DNA of 64,000 nt from Gari tellinella (Eukaryota; Mollusca; Bivalvia; Cardiida; Psammobiidae), in NCBI GenBank assembly GCA_922989275.2, contig OV277862.1, forward strand, positions 17,775,543-17,839,542, in the 5' to 3' direction. How positions within the stretch are numbered: the stretch's first letter is position 1; every line of letters begins with the position of its first letter. A model generated the notes under the pieces. It saw nothing but the letters and a program-made list of their open reading frames with translations. It was not told the origin of the DNA and searched no databases. Positions 21,316 to 33,532 of the stretch are shown piece after piece. The translations under genes and the position numbers were made by a program.

Positions 21316-22780
21316 TAACATGAAAACATGTCCAAAATAGGGTGAAATTGAGCCCCTGTGGTAGGCTATTTCACCGAACCATAACCTTATTAAATTTAAT
21401 AGCTGAAATATAATTTTACTGTAGAATTGCTGTACTGGGACTATATTTTATAGATTTACTAACTATTTAGGACTCAATTGACTATATCTGGTATACGGGT
21501 GCCGGGTCCCAGTTAAATTTGAGAAATTTCGATTTTTTTCAATTTCTGCCTTTCTTTTTGACGCCCCACACAGACGTACATATGCACACACAGACATAAC
21601 ATTATACGTGTACTTAATAAGTATAACATGCACTTTATAGCAAAGAAAAATGTATGACGATATCTTACGTAACAAGGTCACAGCGAACCTTGAAAGTTTG
21701 CAAAATATCGATGTAAATAAAGGAAATTTCGTGCGCAAAAAGGTTTTCGGGCTCGTACGGACGGACAAAAGCACAGATCAACTATTTATTTTGACACTAT
21801 ACAACCTTTATGGTACCTAATAAGTGTTCAAAGTATCAGAGAAAAATACTAACTCATCTTTGAGAAATATACAAACAAAATGTTAAATTGCTAAATTGTA
21901 AGTTGATTTGTGTACTGATTGGCTCCAACTCGTTACCCCTTTAATTTTTAGAGTTCGCCTTAACCAATACTTAAGATCGCTGGCAAAACACTTTGTCTAC
22001 AAGGATCCGAAATGATCTTATAGAAATATACAATACTTTTTGTGTAATGAGTGAATAACCGAATGTTACCAAATTAAGCAGACGTCAGAATTTTCAACTT
22101 TTTTACCCATATTTTGCTAATTTCTCAACAACCCCTGATTAGATTTTCTTGCAACTACTTTTAATCGATATATAAGTACTAGAGCTGTCATAAATTACCA
22201 AATCCAATCAAATCGGTTCAGAGGAAAAGCTTTTAGATCGATTTTAAATAGGGGACCACAAAATATTTCAAAAATTACCCTAAACAATTGCAATAACTTC
22301 CTTATTGGTAACGGAACCGAAAAATAATTTCACCGCCATGTACACCTCGTCCATGCACAACTTTTGACACCTCATGTGATAGGGTGCAATAAACTTGAAA
22401 AACGTAATCAACGCTATGCCAGTTAAGCCGACTTAGGTGTGGTTAAATATATACACCTGGCATGCACCCGAAATGTGAAAATTTTAAAGTGGATCCAGAT
22501 CTCCGAAAGTTGTGGGGGATATATGTTACAGTTAGGCAATCATTAATTGGCAAACATTAATGACCTTTGGTGTTACGTAACAGGCTGAGGGTCAATTAGT
22601 TATGGTCTCAGTGTCCCTTAAAAGGTATTCAGCCTTACTTCCTTAATTTTCCCCCGATTTTAATACTTTAAACATTTTTGAACCCGAATTATCGATGCCA
22701 ACCTTGTGCGCTATTCTTTTTTAAAAAATTGCTAATCATAAAAAAAAATGAATTGGAGGGACTTGGGGAAATAAAAAGAA
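21316..22780 (+). repeat. Tandem duplication, unit 1
   Basis: Starts AACATGAAAACATGTCCAAA and ends near TTGCTAATCATAAAA. Closely similar to 22783-24040. A more distant relative of its middle part (CGGGCTCGTACACACGGACA) lies at 20560-20700, with further GGCTCGTACGCAC at 20840. Minus-strand ORFs in both units (e.g. 21463-21774) match each other but resemble no family I know. Confidence 0.85.
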
Positions 22781-22782
22781 TT

Positions 22783-24040
22783 TAACATGAAAACATGTCT
22801 AAAACAGGGTGAAATTGGGCCACCGTGGTAGGCTATTTCACCGAACCATAACCTTATTAAATTTAATAGCTGAAATATAAATTTACTGTAGAATTGCTGT
22901 ACTAGGACTATATTTAATATATTTACTAACTATTTAGGACACAATTGACTATTTCTGTTATAACGGGTGCCGGTTCCGAGTTGTTGAAATTTGAGAAATT
23001 TCGATTTTTTTCAATTTCTGCCTTTCTTTGACGCCCCACACAGACGTACATACGCACACACAGACATAACATTATACGTGTTCTTAATGCATATAACATG
23101 CACTTTATAGCAAAGAAAAAATGATGACGATATCTTACGTAACAAGGTCACAGCGAACCTTGAAAGTTTGCAAAATATCGATGTAAACAAAGGAAATTTC
23201 GCGCGCAAAAAGGTTTTCGGGCTCGTACGGACGGACAAAAACACGGATCAACTATTTATTTTGACATTATAAAACCTTTATGGTACCTAATAAGTGTTCA
23301 AAGTATCAGGGGAAAAAACTAACTTATCTTTGAGAAATTGACAAACAAAATATTAAATTGCTAAATTTTAATTAGATTTGTGTACTGATTGGCTCCAACT
23401 CGTTACCCTTTAAATTTTTCGAGTTCACCTTACACGATACTTGATATGGCTGACAAAATACTTCGTCTACAAGGATCCGAAATGATATTATAGAAATAAG
23501 CAATACTTTTTGTGTAATGAGTGAATAACCGAATGTTACCAAATTAAGCAGACGTCAGAATTTTCAACTTTTTTACCCATATTTTGCTTATTTCTCAACA
23601 ACCCCTTATTAGATTTTCTTGCAACTACTTTTAATCGATAGATAAGTACTAGAGCTGTCTTAAATTACCAAATCCAATCAAATCGGTTCAGAGAAATAGC
23701 TTTTAGATTGATTTTAAATAGGGGACCACAAAATATTTCAAAAATTACCCTAAACAATTGCAATAACTTCCTTATTGGTAACGGAACTGAAAAATAATTG
23801 CACCACCATGTAGACCTCGTCCATGCACAACTTTTGACACCTCATGTGCTAGGGTGCAATAAACTTTCTCGCAACTACTTTTAATCGATAGATAATTACT
23901 AGTGTCTTAAATTACCAAATCCAATCAAATCGATTTAAAAAAAATTTAACCCGAATGATTGATGTCTACCTTGTGCGCTTTTTTGTTTTAAAAGGTTGCT
24001 AATAATAAAAGAATATGAGGTCGAAGGACTTGGTAAAAAT
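22783..24040 (+). repeat. Tandem duplication, unit 2
   Basis: Second unit, starting AACATGAAAACATGTCTAAA; it lacks part of unit 1 (roughly its 22400-22670). Near its end about 65 bp (CTTTTAATCGATAGATAATT) are duplicated again at 23868-23935. The long minisatellite begins about 20 bp after this unit. Confidence 0.85.
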
Positions 24041-24061
24041 GACCACTGAGTCAGTGCAAAT

Positions 24062-25690
24062 CTTGTGGCTTTTTGTTTTTCTTGTGGCTCATTTCCCTTG
24101 TTGTGGCATTTTGTTTTCTTGTGGCTTCTAATGGTTCTTGTGACTCATTTCCCTTATTGTGGCTTTTTGTTTTTCTTGTGGCTCATTTACCTTCTTGTGA
24201 CTCATTTCCATTCTTGTGGCTCATATCCGTTCTTGTGGCTCATTTCCGTTCTTGGGGCTCATTTCCGTTATTGGGGCTCATTCCCCTTCATGGGGCTCAT
24301 TTCTCTTCTTGGGGCTCATTTCCCTTCATTTCCCTTGTGGCTTTTTGTTTTTCTTGTGGCTCATTTCCCTTATTGTGGCTTTTTGTTTCCTTGTGGCTTC
24401 TTATTGTTCTTGTGGCTCATTTTCCTTCTTGTGGCTTTTTGTTTTTCTTGTGGCTCATTTCCCTTCATGTGGCTCATTTCTGTTGTTGTGGCTCATTTCC
24501 GTTCTTGTGGCTAATTTCCCTTCCTGTGGCTCATTTCCCTGGTTGCGGCTCATTTCCATTCTTGTGGCTCATATCCGTTATTTTGGCTCATTTCTGTTCT
24601 TGTGGCTCATTTTCCTTCTTGCGGTTCATTTCTATTCTTATGGCTCATTACAGTTTTTGTGGCCCATTTCCCTTGCTGTGGCTCATTTCCCTTGTTGTTG
24701 CCCATTTCCATTCTTGCGGCTCATTTCCCTTCTAAGGGCTCATTTTCCTCCTTGTGGCTTATTTCTGTTCTTGTGGCTCATTTCAGTTCTTTATGCTCAT
24801 TTATGTTCTTGTAGCTCATTTTCCTTCTTGTGGCTCATTTCTTATGTTGTTTTCCCATTTCCGTTCTTTTGGCTCATTTCTGTTCTTGTATCTCATTTCC
24901 CTTGTTGTGGCGCATTCCAATTATTGTGGGTCATTTCCCTAGTTGTGGCTCATTTCCCTGGTTAAGGCTCATTTCCGTTATTGTGGCTCATTTTCCTTCT
25001 TGTGGCTCATTTCTCTTGATGTTGCCCATTTCCGCTCTTGTGGCTCATATCCCTTCATGGGGCTCATTTTCCTTCTTTTGGCTTATTTCCGTTCTTGTGG
25101 CTCATTTCCACTCTTGTTGCTCATTACCGTTCTTGTTGCTCATTTCCCCCTTCTTTTGGCTTATTTACATTCTTGTGGCTCATTTCCACTCTTGTGACTC
25201 ATTTTCGTTCTTTTGGCTCATTTCCGTCCTTTTGGCTCATTTCTGTTCTTGTGGCTCATTTCCCCTCTCGTGGCTGATTTCTGTTCTTGTGGCTCATTTC
25301 TGTTTTTGTGGCCCATTTCCCTTGTTGTGGCTCATTTACCTTGTTGTTGTCCATTTCTTTTCTTGTGGCTCATTTCCGTTCGTGTGGCTCATTTCCCCTC
25401 TCGTGGCTAATTTCTCTTCTTGTGGCTCATTTCCGTTCTTGTGGCTCATTTTCCTCCTTTTGGCTAATTTCTGTTCTTGTTGCTCATTTTCCTTCTTGTG
25501 GCTCATTTCTCTTGTTGTTGCCCATTTCCGTTCTTGTGGCTCTTTTCCCTTCCTGTGGCTCATTTCCCTTCATGTGGTTCATTTCAGTTTTTGTGGCTTT
25601 TTATTTTTCTTGTGGCTCATTTCCCTTCTTGTGGCTATTTGCTTTCTTGTCGCTTTTTATTTTTCTATTGGCTCATTGTGGCATATTGTT
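24062..25690 (+). repeat. 19-bp minisatellite, long array (about 85 units)
   Basis: Consensus TTGTGGCTCATTTCCGTTC repeats with strict 19-bp spacing and scattered substitutions. Because 19 is not a multiple of three and the unit has no plus-strand stop in any frame, all three frames stay open for hundreds of codons and encode a 19-residue periodic peptide (LVAHFPSCGSFPFLWLISV). No start context, splice pattern or composition suggests a real protein. Confidence 0.95.
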
Positions 25691-25737
25691 TCTTATTAAC
25701 ACATTTGTAATAAACTGACGAGCCACAGTTCAACGAA

Positions 25738-25806
25738 GTCTCCGTGGCTCAGTAATGAACGAGTTGGACTAGCACGTCGTGGGTAACAGGTTCAAACCAC
25801 ACAGCT
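25738..25806 (+). repeat. tRNA-like SINE head, copy 4
   Basis: GTCTCCGTGGCTCAGTAATG, loop CTAGCAC, B-box GGTTCAAACC. Same flanks as 11110-11178 on both sides. Confidence 0.6.
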
Positions 25807-26380
25807 TGCGAGATTTTTTCTGAGCGACTTTTTTTACATAGATTCGTTTCCTTTTTTAATATGAGTAACAGCTTGAAGCATGCTGAAAAGAGAATGTAAA
25901 AATTCCTCAATTAGAAGGTTTCCTTCTGCGCCAACACTAGTAGTATGCTAAGCGCGACTTGTTTAATATTTGCTTACTGTTTGCAAACAGTTTAGATCCA
26001 GATATGACGCCGCGTTACGCGGCGTATGATATGGATCCAACCTTTTTTGCCAGTCATATTTTAGTTTTCTTAAGTTTTGAAAGCATAAAATTAATTATGT
26101 TTTTTCCGCAGATACTGTTTTTGCAGCAGACGTACGGCAATTCAGCATGATAAGGGTAAAACAGCAACCTGCATGACATTTTTATAAAACTCTTCAACTA
26201 TCAAGAAAGAACAGAAGCATGAAAACCCTTTCTAGAACGATCAGCCACTGTTTAGAAATACATTTGGTAAATGATGATTTACAAATGAGAGAAAAAACAT
26301 ACCACCTAACAAGTCATTTCTACAAACGATAAAGTTCGTGATAGTATGCGAGAAAAGTCGAGAAAGCCCTTGACAACGAC
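25807..26380 (+). repeat. Segment shared with 11179-11720, copy 2
   Basis: Collinear with the first copy. This one retains a better Fam-B portion (TATGCTAAGCGCGACTTG, a H2 palindrome at 25980-26048, GCAGCAGACGTACGGCAATT, CAGCATGATAAGGGT). Confidence 0.85.
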
Positions 26381-26396
26381 AGTTTTTCACTCTTAG

Positions 26397-26892
26397 ATTG
26401 TTATACTTTCTGGTCCTTTGGAATCATTGATTTCAGCGCATTTACAGTTGAAAGTTGAATTCCGCTTAAGCTGGTGCTAGGGGGCGTGAGCACTGTTGCA
26501 TATTTCAGTATTGCTCATGAACAGACTCAATTAAACCGAGTCTGCAATTTTCAGTATTTGCTTTGTTTTCTGTGCTTTCAACGGATCTCCCCTTATTCAG
26601 ATTTATTTAATTCACAACAGCAGATGTTAAGTGCTTGTGTGGCGGCTGTAAAAAGTCGCCCCGTACTTCATTCTCAGTGTTGTTATACTTTCTGGTCCTT
26701 TGGAATCATTGATTTCAGCGCATTTACAGTTGAAAGTTGAATTCCGCTTAAGCTGGTGCTAGGGGGCGTGAGCACTGTTGCATATTTCAGTATTGCTCAT
26801 GAACAGACTCAATTAAACCGAGTCTGCAATTTTCAGTATTTGCTTTGTTTTCTGTGCTTTCAAAGGATCTCCCCTTATTCAGATTTATTTAC
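26397..26892 (+). repeat. Direct duplication, about 210 bp, period 285
   Basis: 26397-26612 and 26682-26892 are nearly identical, both running from TGTTATACTTTCTGGTCCTT through ACTCAATTAAACCGAGTCTG to TCCCCTTATTCAGATTTATT. The 70 bp between them is unique. Confidence 0.9.
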
Positions 26893-27356
26893 TGCCTAGA
26901 CTATAGTATTTTCTTAGAGGATAAGTTAGAAAATCATTTTTCTAAGCGGAGAAATGTTAGAGTTAGAAATTCTAAACCAAACTACTTAGAATATTTCAGA
27001 ACACGGCCATTGTTTGTCGGTTAGTGCTGTAGTTAAGAAAGATGGTCAATAGTATTTCTTCAAATTGTTCCAAACTCAGTCAAAATAGTTAGTTTGGACT
27101 TTAGCCCCACAGTAGGATTGTCATGACCCCATACGGACGCTTAGTCCAGCGAATATTAGATTATATCGGGTGCTAACCCTGCAGCCAGTATGTACACAGC
27201 ATCAAGTGGCCAGGCTGCATTACTGATAAGCCACTGGGCAATTATCGCTGCAGTCGCTATGGTAACGGGGCTGACCTCAGCGAGCCTGTGTATAGAGCAG
27301 AAATCGACATAGTGGAATATTGAACCAGTATTTCTCGCCATGGTGACAAGGATAAA

Positions 27357-27506
27357 TAGAATATTTGGTGACTAGCTTTGAATGAGAACTGTTATCTGGC
27401 TCGGCTTCTGAAAATATCAGGTTCGCCTTGCGGCTCACCAGATATATTCATACGCCTTGCCAGATAACATTTCTCATTCAAAGCTAGTCACCAAATATTC
27501 TCTATA
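27357..27506. repeat. Inverted repeat ending inside a LINE remnant
   Basis: AGAATATTTGGTGACTAGCT and its complement AGCTAGTCACCAAATATTCT bound a stem that continues with TTGAATGAGAA and GTTATCTGGC; the loop contains CCTTGCGGCTCACCAG. It directly precedes the LINE C-terminus at 27513. Confidence 0.85.
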
Positions 27507-27512
27507 TCCGCC

Positions 27513-27968
27513 GCTGACTATTTTAAATACAGTTTCTTCCCAAGGACCATCCCTCTGTGGAACAGACTGCCAGCTACCATAGCTGAGGCTCCCTCTTTGG
27601 CATCTTTCAAGAGGGAGCTGTCATCTATGCCCTTCTAAGGGGATACTCAAGCCAACTACCACACCCCTGCTTAGAGAGTGAGCTGTGCCGGCGGGACCTT
27701 GTGTCCTGGTAGCGCCACGCAAGCCGGAGTGGTCTCTCTTATGGGGTGTTGTAGTTGGTCAAACTCTCTTTTTCTCTCACTTTTAACTATATGCAGTCTT
27801 AATTGGCTGTACTTTTTCTAAACTTTACTTTTTCGCTTTAAATCTTTTCTTTTCTTAAATGCGCACCGTTAAATTATAGTCAATGATGACTGCTTAACGT
27901 ATCCAGTAGAACAGAGGCATACAAAGTTTGTATGTCTCTGAGTAGAAGTAGAAGTAGATCTAATAAAT
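27513..27968 (+). pseudogene. LINE C-terminal fragment and 3' UTR
   Basis: 27513-27638 reads ADYFKYSFFPRTIPLWNRLP then ATIAEAPSLASFKRELSSMP-F-stop, the standard carboxyl end of many invertebrate non-LTR reverse transcriptases (PRTIPLWNxLP motif). A 3' UTR follows to about 27968 and ends in AGAAGTAGAAGTAGATC, an imperfect terminal microsatellite. Strongly 5'-truncated; no catalytic part. Confidence 0.85.
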
Positions 27969-28024
27969 CTGGCGCCAACACATAATTCTCAAACTTGAGA
28001 GATATTAGAAGAAGAAGTCAAGAG

Positions 28025-28067
28025 CATGGAGAAAGGACAAATTTTAAAAATTTGTCCTTTCTCCATG
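28025..28067. repeat. Perfect 43-bp palindrome
   Basis: CATGGAGAAAGGACAAATTT pairs perfectly with its complement across a one-base centre. A 70-bp stretch just right of it (28091-28160: CACTGGGGGCCATCGAGGTA...) recurs inverted at 31298-31365. Confidence 0.9.
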
Positions 28068-28209
28068 TCAAGAGTGTGCCCCTCCAATCCCACTGGGGGC
28101 CATCGAGGTATCACGAGGTTTGTTTCGCACAGAAGTCCTGTATATGTTCCGCACCGACAAAGTACATATTTTGTGTACCCAAAACGAAAGTAAAACACGA
28201 ATTTCCTTG

Positions 28210-29195
28210 AGTGTCTCTCAATTTCGCCTATACTTTTTTTCCTAGCCGGAACATATTATCAAATAGGTCCGATGGTAGGTAGAACGGTTTCTCGAGCAAT
28301 CTACGTACAAATTTCATATTATTCATTGTATTACTTGCAAAATAACATAGTCATTCATCCTATGATGTTAAATGTTTCAAATGTATGATATTTGGTAAAC
28401 AATGCTATTAATCATTATATGAACATTACCTTTTTAGATTGATTGTAACAATGGAATATTATTTGGGTTATAAAGAATCTGCAGTAATGCAATAAATGGA
28501 TTTTAAATCGCGTTTAACAAATTAACCGTGTATAGGTGCCGCACAGAGTATGTATATGTTACTAAACGAAGTCCATTTTATATGTATATGTTACCAACTG
28601 AAGTCATCATTGAATTAATAGGATGCAAACTGCCTAGTATCATGCACTTACTGTTGCCTATACCGTTTATCTCGAAAATAAATAATCTCCACCAAATCTG
28701 TTGATAGTGACAGTCCAGTGAGAAAATTTTTAAAGGTTAAACAAACAAAAAACTGGTCCATTTCATGTAAGTTTCTGAAGCAGTTAAAAGTGCAGGACTA
28801 GGAAATGAATTCGATCAATCAACTGTTGCGGAAGCAGATGAAGCTGATAGAGTTGTTGATTTGTCAGAGCAACTGAAATACACTATAATTATTTTGTACG
28901 AAACAAATTCAAAGCGACATAATTTCTTTAAAAATGTTGCATCCCGAATTGAAAACCTCATGAACACCTTGGTCTATGTAATCAATTAATCTGTGAAAGT
29001 TTGCAACATGTTCTTTATAGGAAAATACTCAAAGGGCTATAATTTTGTAAAACAGAAACAGCCAATATTCCAAACTACACGAACACCTTCATATATAAGC
29101 ATTTACTCTGGGAAAGTGTTAAGAAAAGTGTATGAGAAGCTGCACAGGTTTTTCACAGGTTTTTCCCTATATATATTCTATTTATGAAACAATGA
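28210..29195. other. No feature identified
   Basis: AT-rich sequence with only short chance ORFs and no recognisable element ends or domains. Confidence 0.5.
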
Positions 29196-29199
29196 TCTA

Positions 29200-29345
29200 A
29201 TAATTACGTATATACCAGCAAATGGTAGCTTAAAGCAAACAGAGTAAAAGTACCTTAATGCTCATTCTGCTTTACTTTCAATTTGCTTTAATAAGTGACT
29301 ATCCGTCTTCAAAACTAGAAACAGGCTTCAGGGTAATAGGTGAAT
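29200..29345 (+). mobile_element. Fam-A MITE, central part
   Basis: H1 hairpin at 29226-29293 with a shortened arm, then AAACTAGAAACAGGCTTCAG and GGGTAATAGGTGAA at the right. Left end lost. Confidence 0.65.
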
Positions 29346-29934
29346 GTCTTTTATTTTACACGTTTTATCAAAAAGCGAAGAGAATATAAATGGATAGTAC
29401 CAAGTGTGACCATACCACATGGTCTGTGACGTAATATGTGGATACCACTGGCAGTCAAATTGTCAACAAAAAGGCCTCCATTCGGAACTTCAATCAAATG
29501 TAAGAAATTTGTTTTAGCCGATTTCAACGAAACATAGCTTATGATACGGGGGACTGGATTCTTTACAGTGGTATCAATGGATTTGTCTCCAAGGTAATAC
29601 ATTTTGCCTGAAAATCGGGCAAATTAGTTGGCAATATCTAGCATTAAATTGTCGTGGTATCATTGTGTGTGTTAACATTTCTGGATATTTGCCTCGTTTT
29701 CAGACAAAAAGTATCCATCTAGGGACAAATACATTGACATCATTCTAAAATAACTTATTAATACCCTTAGCATAGACTATGTTTCCTTGAAATCGACTCA
29801 TAAATAAAAAAAACAAAAAAAAAACATTCGATTAAAATTCCGAATCGAGGCTTTTTGGTGATAATTTAGCTGTCAGTTGTACCAAAATTAACGTCACAAA
29901 CCACTTGGTATGGTCACACTGGTACCGCTTGACT

Positions 29935-30765
29935 GGACGGCCTCATCGCTAAAAGTGCGCCCACACTTGCTCTACGTCGGGCGTACGGCGCTCGCAGAAA
30001 GGTTAAATCGGACAGCGGGCATTATATAATGTTGTGAAGATTTGTAGCCTAATCCCCTGGATGTATATATTATGCAATAAATATGTTTAAACTAAAAATG
30101 AAATCGGAAGATTCTTGCGCTGTCCGAAGAAATCCTACGGCGGCAATGTGGCGGCCGCACGGCCAATCCCAAAGTTTTACAGGCCGTAGAGTCGCCGCAG
30201 TATTATAACGCGGAGTTATAAAAAAGTTCATTTCTATGATGGCCGTAGAAAACGACACGCCATAGAGCGGTTCTGCGGCTGCCGTACGGCCACCGTGCGG
30301 CCGCCGGACCTCAATGGTTAATTTTACTATTGGACATTTGCACTTTTGTTCATATGTGTCTATTGATCTAAAAGTGGAATCATATATGGCCTTTGAGTTC
30401 TCGGTGTAGTTGGACGGATATTAGTTATGTGCACATGTAGCAAGCCAATGTGTGTAGCAGGAGCAGCATTAAGACTGCACATCAACGGCCGCCGTACGGC
30501 CATTTGGCGGTCGCCGTGACTTTTATTAGAAATCGCGGCCGCCGCAGAGGCGACGTACGGCTGCCGAGCGGAGACCGCACTGCCGCAAGTTTTTTACCCC
30601 CAAAACATCAAATCTCGCATTGCGGCGGCCGCAGCAAATGTGAGCACAACATACGGTGGTCGTAGGAAATCAACGGCGGCCGGGAAATTGCTACTCGCCG
30701 TAAAAATAATAATCCGTGCGATTGCCGTACGACCGCCACAGCCAATGTGAGCTAGGCATAAACAA
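29935..30765. repeat. GC-rich element with repeated GCCGTACGGC motif
   Basis: An isolated GC-rich island in AT-rich DNA, built of variations on CGTACGGCxxCCGC (at about 29989, 30282, 30490, 30550, 30723) and GCGGCCGCACGG / GTGCGGCCGCC. The right edge reads GCCAATGTGAGCTAGGCAT; the left edge AAAGTGCGCCCACACTTGC is only loosely its inverse. Probably a non-autonomous DNA transposon with long GC-rich inverted subterminal repeats. The short plus ORF at 30450-30665 is a by-product. Confidence 0.5.
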
Positions 30766-31297
30766 TACATTTGTCCAATCCATTTTTTGTCACTGCAACA
30801 GAAATCAATTAATTGACTTTAGGAGGTAACACATACACCTTCTGTTGGTAACGTATACACGTAAATGCGACTTCAGGAGGGCACATACACACTCATAAAC
30901 CCATTCAGGGTACTGTGAGTGATTTAAAGTTGTATACATTATTGTGAAAAATAAATTGAAAAAGTATGGAAAAATGAAGCTATTAATAAACATGCATCAT
31001 GTCTGAGATGGGGTTCCAGAATATTTGTAAATATAGTGGATCATTCCAATGTTTTTTTCGATAATCGCCCGGTAATATTCATTTAAGAGTGACAAATTGA
31101 CGTTTGTGCTTGATATACATACTTATTTTCCATAAATAATACAAGAAAAGGTATGTAAACAGTTTATTCACGAACCTATACTGTAATTTGCCAAAAAAAT
31201 AATTCAATTGATATGTGTGTCTATGGACACAGGTGGTTAATGCGAATGTCAACGCATAAAAAATAGTACACAAATGGCTGTGTTACATGGATTGTAG
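30766..31297. other. No feature identified
   Basis: AT-rich sequence with no element ends or credible coding. Confidence 0.5.
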
Positions 31298-31402
31298 GTG
31301 CGAAACATATACAGGACTTCTGTGCGAAACGGGCCTTCGTGATACCTCGATGGCCCCCAGTGAATCCCATTTGTGCGGGTGTTTTGACTGTTGGCAGTTT
31401 GG

Positions 31403-33374
31403 GGTGGAACGAATTACCCAAAACCCCACAAACCCCACAAACCCCGGAATTACCCAAAACCCCATCAAAAATCAACTGTAGGGGTAGTTTACAGCCACAA
31501 ACCTTGAAATATCTATTAATTTTGTTATTATAAGGTGATATAAGTTCAGATTAGTAAAAAAAAAAAAAAAAAATTGAAAAAAAAAATTGAAAAAAAAAAA
31601 GAAAAAAAATTTGAAGAAAAAAAAATGAATTTTTTTTTTATTTTTTTACCCCTATTAGAAAGGGTTAAATCACACTCAAATGGAAGTGATAATGTGGAAA
31701 TATAAACAGACATTACCTTCGTAGCACATTTTATATGTCCGTGTACATCCCATTCAAACGAGATGTTAATCCACCACAACCCCATTTATTTTCACATCTC
31801 GACCACAAAGCCCGCTACAACTCTTTATAAATGTTTTGTTAAGCAACACACACTAACAAATTAAAGACTTTCTTCACCGGTAACATTTGACAATCTTTGA
31901 AAAGTGGCGTGATGCTGCAATTTTCGTCCATTTGAGCCGATTCTTGCCTGATCCGCACCGGCCCTAGTTATTCCACCACAAACCTCATTTATTTCCACAT
32001 CTCGAAAAAAAACCTCTAGAAGTCTTTATTAATGTTTTGTCAAGCACCACACACCAAAACATTATTGTATTTCGAATCCTGAACCCTATGACAGTCTTTA
32101 ATAGCATTTACCATGACAGTGTGTGCATTTTAACTCTTGGAACACTCGTCACGTATATATTTGTCCTTTGTAAACAGTGCACTTGTTGAAAGTACACTTG
32201 ACACCAAGTAAAACGGGTAGACCCAGATCAAAGGGCCCTAAATACTTTGCGATGTGATTTGGATCTGTTGTGATATATCGTTCATAGTCTCGTGGATTTT
32301 TTACAGAGTCTAGACTAGACAGCGAGAGAGAAGAGATATAATAGAGAGAGGGTCCGAGACATAGAAAAAGAGAGATATGACAAAGGTAAGAGAAATATAG
32401 CAAAGAGAATGAAGGCTCTTCTTTCTTTTTGCTATTTTCTGTCATCCTCGTCATATCTCTGTCTCTCTGTCTTTGCCTTTATTCTCACTCTCTTTTCTCC
32501 AGCTCTCTCGCACTCTCTATCTTGCGAAAGAGAAAGAGCGAGAGAGCGATAGAGAGAGAGACAGACAGACAGAGAAATTCAGAACAATGTCAACTCGCGA
32601 TCCGCAGGATAAGGGTTAATTGCAACTTCAGGTTCACTGATCGTTATCTACATCTAACAACTACCCAGCTGTGTTAATTGGTTTGCAATGAACATTCTCT
32701 GATAAGGCTGTGTGTATTGATACCAATTATCACAGTAGGGAACCACTACATATAGGTGTACAGTTTCCAGGGGCGAAACCTCTCATGAAAATATAACCCT
32801 CTTCACGAAATGGATTAAATTCAATCGTATACTGAAAAGCACAGTAACTCTATAAATTTATGCGTATAAGCCACTTTAAAAAAAAGCGGATTTGAAAAGT
32901 GGCGTGATGATGCAAATTTCGTCCATTTGAATTGATTCTAGCCTGATCCGCACCGGCCATAGTTATTCCGCCACAATCTCTATTTATTTTCACATCTCGA
33001 TAAAAAAAACACCTTCTACAAGTCTTTATTAATGTTTGGTCAAGCACCACACACCAAGACATTAATGAATTTCGTATCCGGAACACTGTGGACAGTCTTT
33101 GAAAAATAGCATTTTGCTACGATTTCCATCATCCTCTATAATCCGAAACATTAGGTGCCGTGTGTCCTTTGAAAACAGTGCACTTGTTGAAAGTACACTT
33201 GACACCAAGTAAAACGTGTAGACCCATTTCAAGGGCCCATAACTGATGAAAGCGTATGTGTGTGCTCTAGTCACGCATACATATTTCTGTAAACAGTGTA
33301 CTTGTTGAAAGTACACTTGTACAAAGAAAATAAAACATATGTCGTAGTAACATCACCGAAGTTCGGAAGGAGAT
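31403..33374 (+). repeat. Large inverted repeat, left arm
   Basis: Read forward, this arm matches the reverse complement of 41677-43654 almost base for base: start GGTGGAACGAATTACCC, an A-rich tract (31556-31638, mirrored as T-rich 43411-43501), the GAGA/CTCT-rich block at 32319-32580, and end TTCGGAAGGAGAT. Inside the arm, motifs recur: CTTGTTGAAAGTACACTTG (three times near 32180-33320) and CAAGCACCACACACCAA (near 32042 and 33042). ORFs in this arm and their mirror copies are identical or differ by single residues but resemble nothing known. Confidence 0.95.
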
Positions 33375-33532
33375 GCTTGAACAGTTCAGTCCAGCATCAT
33401 AAAGCACAACACAGCTTGATACTTGGTGATTAGATTGCCCTTATCAGGGTATGTTTATTACAAACAAATTATCACAGCAGGGTACTAATTGATAGATGTA
33501 GAACGATATGGGGGCTAATGATAGCTGTGCAT

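Noticed and set aside
24062..25690. CRISPR-like array
   Set aside because: There are no spacers: repeats are contiguous 19-bp units, and the DNA is eukaryotic.
24065..25718. Overlapping ORFs of 140-290 codons over the minisatellite
   Set aside because: They follow from a 19-bp unit without stops; the periodic translation appears in all three frames and no gene structure surrounds it.
33062..33316. An 84-codon ORF repeated at 41734-41988
   Set aside because: The identity of the two is explained by the inverted repeat; no codon-level constraint or domain is visible.
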